Shown here piece by piece: positions 32,984 through 34,253 of a DNA stretch of 34,253 nt (the first letter of the stretch is position 1; each line of letters begins with the position of its first letter). Made by a program: the position numbers and the translations under genes. Location of the stretch: positions 1 to 34,253 of the forward strand of contig JAUSBK010000001.1 in assembly GCA_030652115.1 (NCBI GenBank). The letters are read 5' to 3'. Under the pieces are notes generated by a model. It was not told where the DNA came from, ran no database searches, and was given only the letters and a program-made list of their open reading frames with translations. This DNA comes from Coriobacteriia bacterium. Lineage in GTDB: Bacteria > Actinomycetota > Coriobacteriia > Anaerosomatales > Anaerosomataceae.

Positions 32984-33828
32984 CGCTGCTCACCACCCTC
33001 GCTGGACCGTTCGGCGGCCGACTTCGTCCCGCCGGCCTTCTGCACGTCAAGGAGCACCGATGCCCCGACCGCGATGGCGGTGAACCCGACACACCAGATG
33101 ATGTCCACGTAGCTGCCGCTCTGGTAGGTGCCGTTCCAGGACTGCACAGCGTAGAGCGAGTCGGCCGCCGAGATCAGAACCAGGCCGACGCACGTTGCAT
33201 ACCATGGCCACGCGATCCGACCGCCGGCCATGCGGCTTGCCACGATGGCAATGGCGATGGCGGGCAGGAGCAGCAGCCACATGTCACCGATGGGGTAGCC
33301 GATGCTGAGCACCTTGCCGAGCACGCTCGTCTCGGTGTCGGCGGCAATGGTCTGGAAGAGCGAGAAGTACAGGGTGCCCGTGGCCACGGCGGCGATCGCA
33401 GCGCCTACCGCGAGAGGCGTCTTGATGTCGAACATCCGGCGGAAGGACAGGAGCGCGCTCCAGATGCCATAGGCCGCCAGGGGGTACAGAAGCGAGTAGC
33501 CGATGTCCGCCAGACTCGGGAAGGGCTCGAGCCCCTGGGCTGCGTAGAGCGTCCAGACGACGTTGCCCAGGCCGAACGCCAACACTCCCAGTCCAATGAA
33601 CAGCCACTGGCGCCTGATGGGCACGCCGGCGGAGAACTGCAGGGCAGCCCAGATCACGATGCTGGCGGCGTAGATCGTCACCAACGTCAACGGTGCGTTC
33701 GAGACCCAGGCCTCGAGTGCCTCACCGCCGACACCGGCGATGTTGAGCCCCTCCAGCACGGCGATCAGGCCCAGACCCGCCGCCGCCACCCCCCACGTGC
33801 GCCCTGAAACCGCTCGTGCATCCCCCAT
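32980..33828 (-). CDS. Multi-TM sensor-like membrane protein without output domain
   Basis: A 282-residue protein with about eight membrane helices. The spacing and motifs (FIGLGVLAFGLGNVVWTLYAAQG, PSLADIGYSLLYPLAAYGIW, IGYPIGDMWLLLLPAIA, ADSLYAVQSWNGTYQSGSYVDIIWCVGFTAIA) resemble the 7-8 TM sensory regions found in front of GGDEF/EAL or histidine-kinase domains. Nothing follows the helices except a short polar tail, so this is an orphan input module. ATG at 33828 has GGAGGAGC upstream. The coupled 76-residue protein might serve as partner. Confidence 0.75.
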   Translation of the reverse strand: MGDARAVSGRTWGVAAAGLGLIAVLEGLNIAGVGGEALEAWVSNAPLTLVTIYAASIVIWAALQFSAGVPIRRQWLFIGLGVLAFGLGNVVWTLYAAQGLEPFPSLADIGYSLLYPLAAYGIWSALLSFRRMFDIKTPLAVGAAIAAVATGTLYFSLFQTIAADTETSVLGKVLSIGYPIGDMWLLLLPAIAIAIVASRMAGGRIAWPWYATCVGLVLISAADSLYAVQSWNGTYQSGSYVDIIWCVGFTAIAVGASVLLDVQKAGGTKSAAERSSEGGEQR

Positions 33829-34054
33829 GGTGCTCCTCCTTACGGTCACATGCATTCCACCGGGCGAGCCCGGGTACCATGCCTATCGGCACCAGACTAA
33901 CGTCGCAGTACTCCAAGCTGGCCATTCGCCGGACTCTGTGACAGATGGGTATCTGGACGCGACGAACGGTCGCCTACGGGACCGCTGGCATGCACGCCGG
34001 GGGCCCCGCGGCGATCGACGCGGGGCCCCCGGCGACACAGCCGTGTGGCGCTCC
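33829..34054. other. Intergenic region between sensor gene and catalase
   Basis: There is no gene in these 226 bases. They hold the promoter for the leftward sensor gene, with no strong consensus, and the catalase terminator at 33996-34033. Confidence 0.4.
33996..34033 (-). terminator. Catalase gene terminator hairpin
   Basis: GCCGGGGGCCCCGCG at 33996-34010 pairs perfectly with CGCGGGGCCCCCGGC at 34019-34033 around an 8-base loop: a 15-bp, all-GC stem starting 21 bases after the catalase stop. No U tract follows. Confidence 0.75.
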
Positions 34055-34253
34055 CTACCTGGGGATCTCGCTCATCGCAATGCCAAGCGCCGCGGCAACG
34101 CCCTCGCCGTACGCTGAATCCGCTTTGGCGCAGTTCGCGATGTGCCGGATCTTGATCTCCTTCGGCGCATCACCCATCGCGCGGCCGGTGTTCTCGAAGA
34201 GCACCCTCTGCTGCTCAGGCGTCATGAGACGGAAGAGCTTGCCGGGCTGCGTG
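34055..34253 (-). CDS. kat: Catalase, C-terminal end (partial)
   Basis: Only the last 65 codons are inside the window; the gene runs off the right edge. The sequence ([61 protein letters not shown]) is the standard C-terminus of clade 3-type monofunctional haem catalases, which break down H2O2. A TAG stop at 34055-34057 is followed by the hairpin above. Presence of catalase indicates oxygen exposure even if the lifestyle is mostly anaerobic. The haem-binding and catalytic residues are outside the window. Confidence 0.9.
   Translation of the reverse strand, partial: TQPGKLFRLMTPEQQRVLFENTGRAMGDAPKEIKIRHIANCAKADSAYGEGVAAALGIAMSEIPR

Overview
This is a high-GC, gene-dense bacterial window. Three things suggest an anaerobic or facultative member of the Actinomycetota, possibly of the Coriobacteriia/OPB41 type: the base composition, the frequent GTG starts and 1-4 base start/stop overlaps, and genes typical of anaerobes (a YedE/TusA pair, a ferredoxin-ASKHA activator, a UbiU/UbiV pair). 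This placement is inference; no rRNA or strong taxonomic marker is present.

Region 1 (1-2673) looks like a small mobile module at a tRNA locus. A complete tRNA-Glu(TTC) and a tRNA-Lys(TTT) lie at 2511-2673. A 26-bp exact copy of the tRNA-Glu 3' end sits at 14-39. The roughly 2.5 kb between them carries a two-gene AbiEi/AbiEii-like toxin-antitoxin pair and repeated 12-13 bp motifs near the ends. No integrase is visible.

Region 2 (2812-4475) holds an MscS-type channel and a VapB(AbrB)/VapC(PIN) module, followed by a strong hairpin.

Region 3 (4497-20277) is a de novo purine biosynthesis locus, all on the minus strand: purC, two small membrane proteins, purS, purQ, purL, a DUF4126 membrane protein and a small helical protein, then purF with a membrane protein, then purM, purN and purH. 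Together these cover PurF, PurN, PurSQL, PurM, PurC and PurH; purD, purE/K and purB are elsewhere. Two plus-strand cassettes interrupt it. One is a ribbon-helix-helix/PIN toxin-antitoxin pair (7913-8607). The other is a tightly coupled four-gene operon (10667-13821) of a UbiA-family prenyltransferase, a UbiU-like and a UbiV-like U32 protein with the cluster-ligand cysteine spacing of the E. coli proteins, and a UbiT-like SCP2 protein. This resembles the O2-independent quinone hydroxylation machinery known mainly from Proteobacteria, here fused in one operon with a prenyltransferase, and is the most interesting feature of the window. A zinc-ribbon/WG-repeat gene next to it is split by an apparent one-base frameshift in a C6 tract.

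Region 4 (20317-24999) has membrane and envelope genes: a DUF4013 protein, an SppA signal peptide peptidase, a small membrane protein with several histidines, and a plus-strand trio of a secreted HELRH metallopeptidase-like protein, a membrane protein and a zinc-ribbon protein.

Region 5 (25069-34253), all minus strand, has TusA and YedE (sulfur/selenium), a 2Fe-2S/ASKHA activator, a Met/Gly-rich repeat protein, a probable operon running from a HerA-like ATPase down to a PrsW-like protease, an orphan 7-8 TM sensor-like protein, and the C-terminal end of a catalase cut by the window edge.
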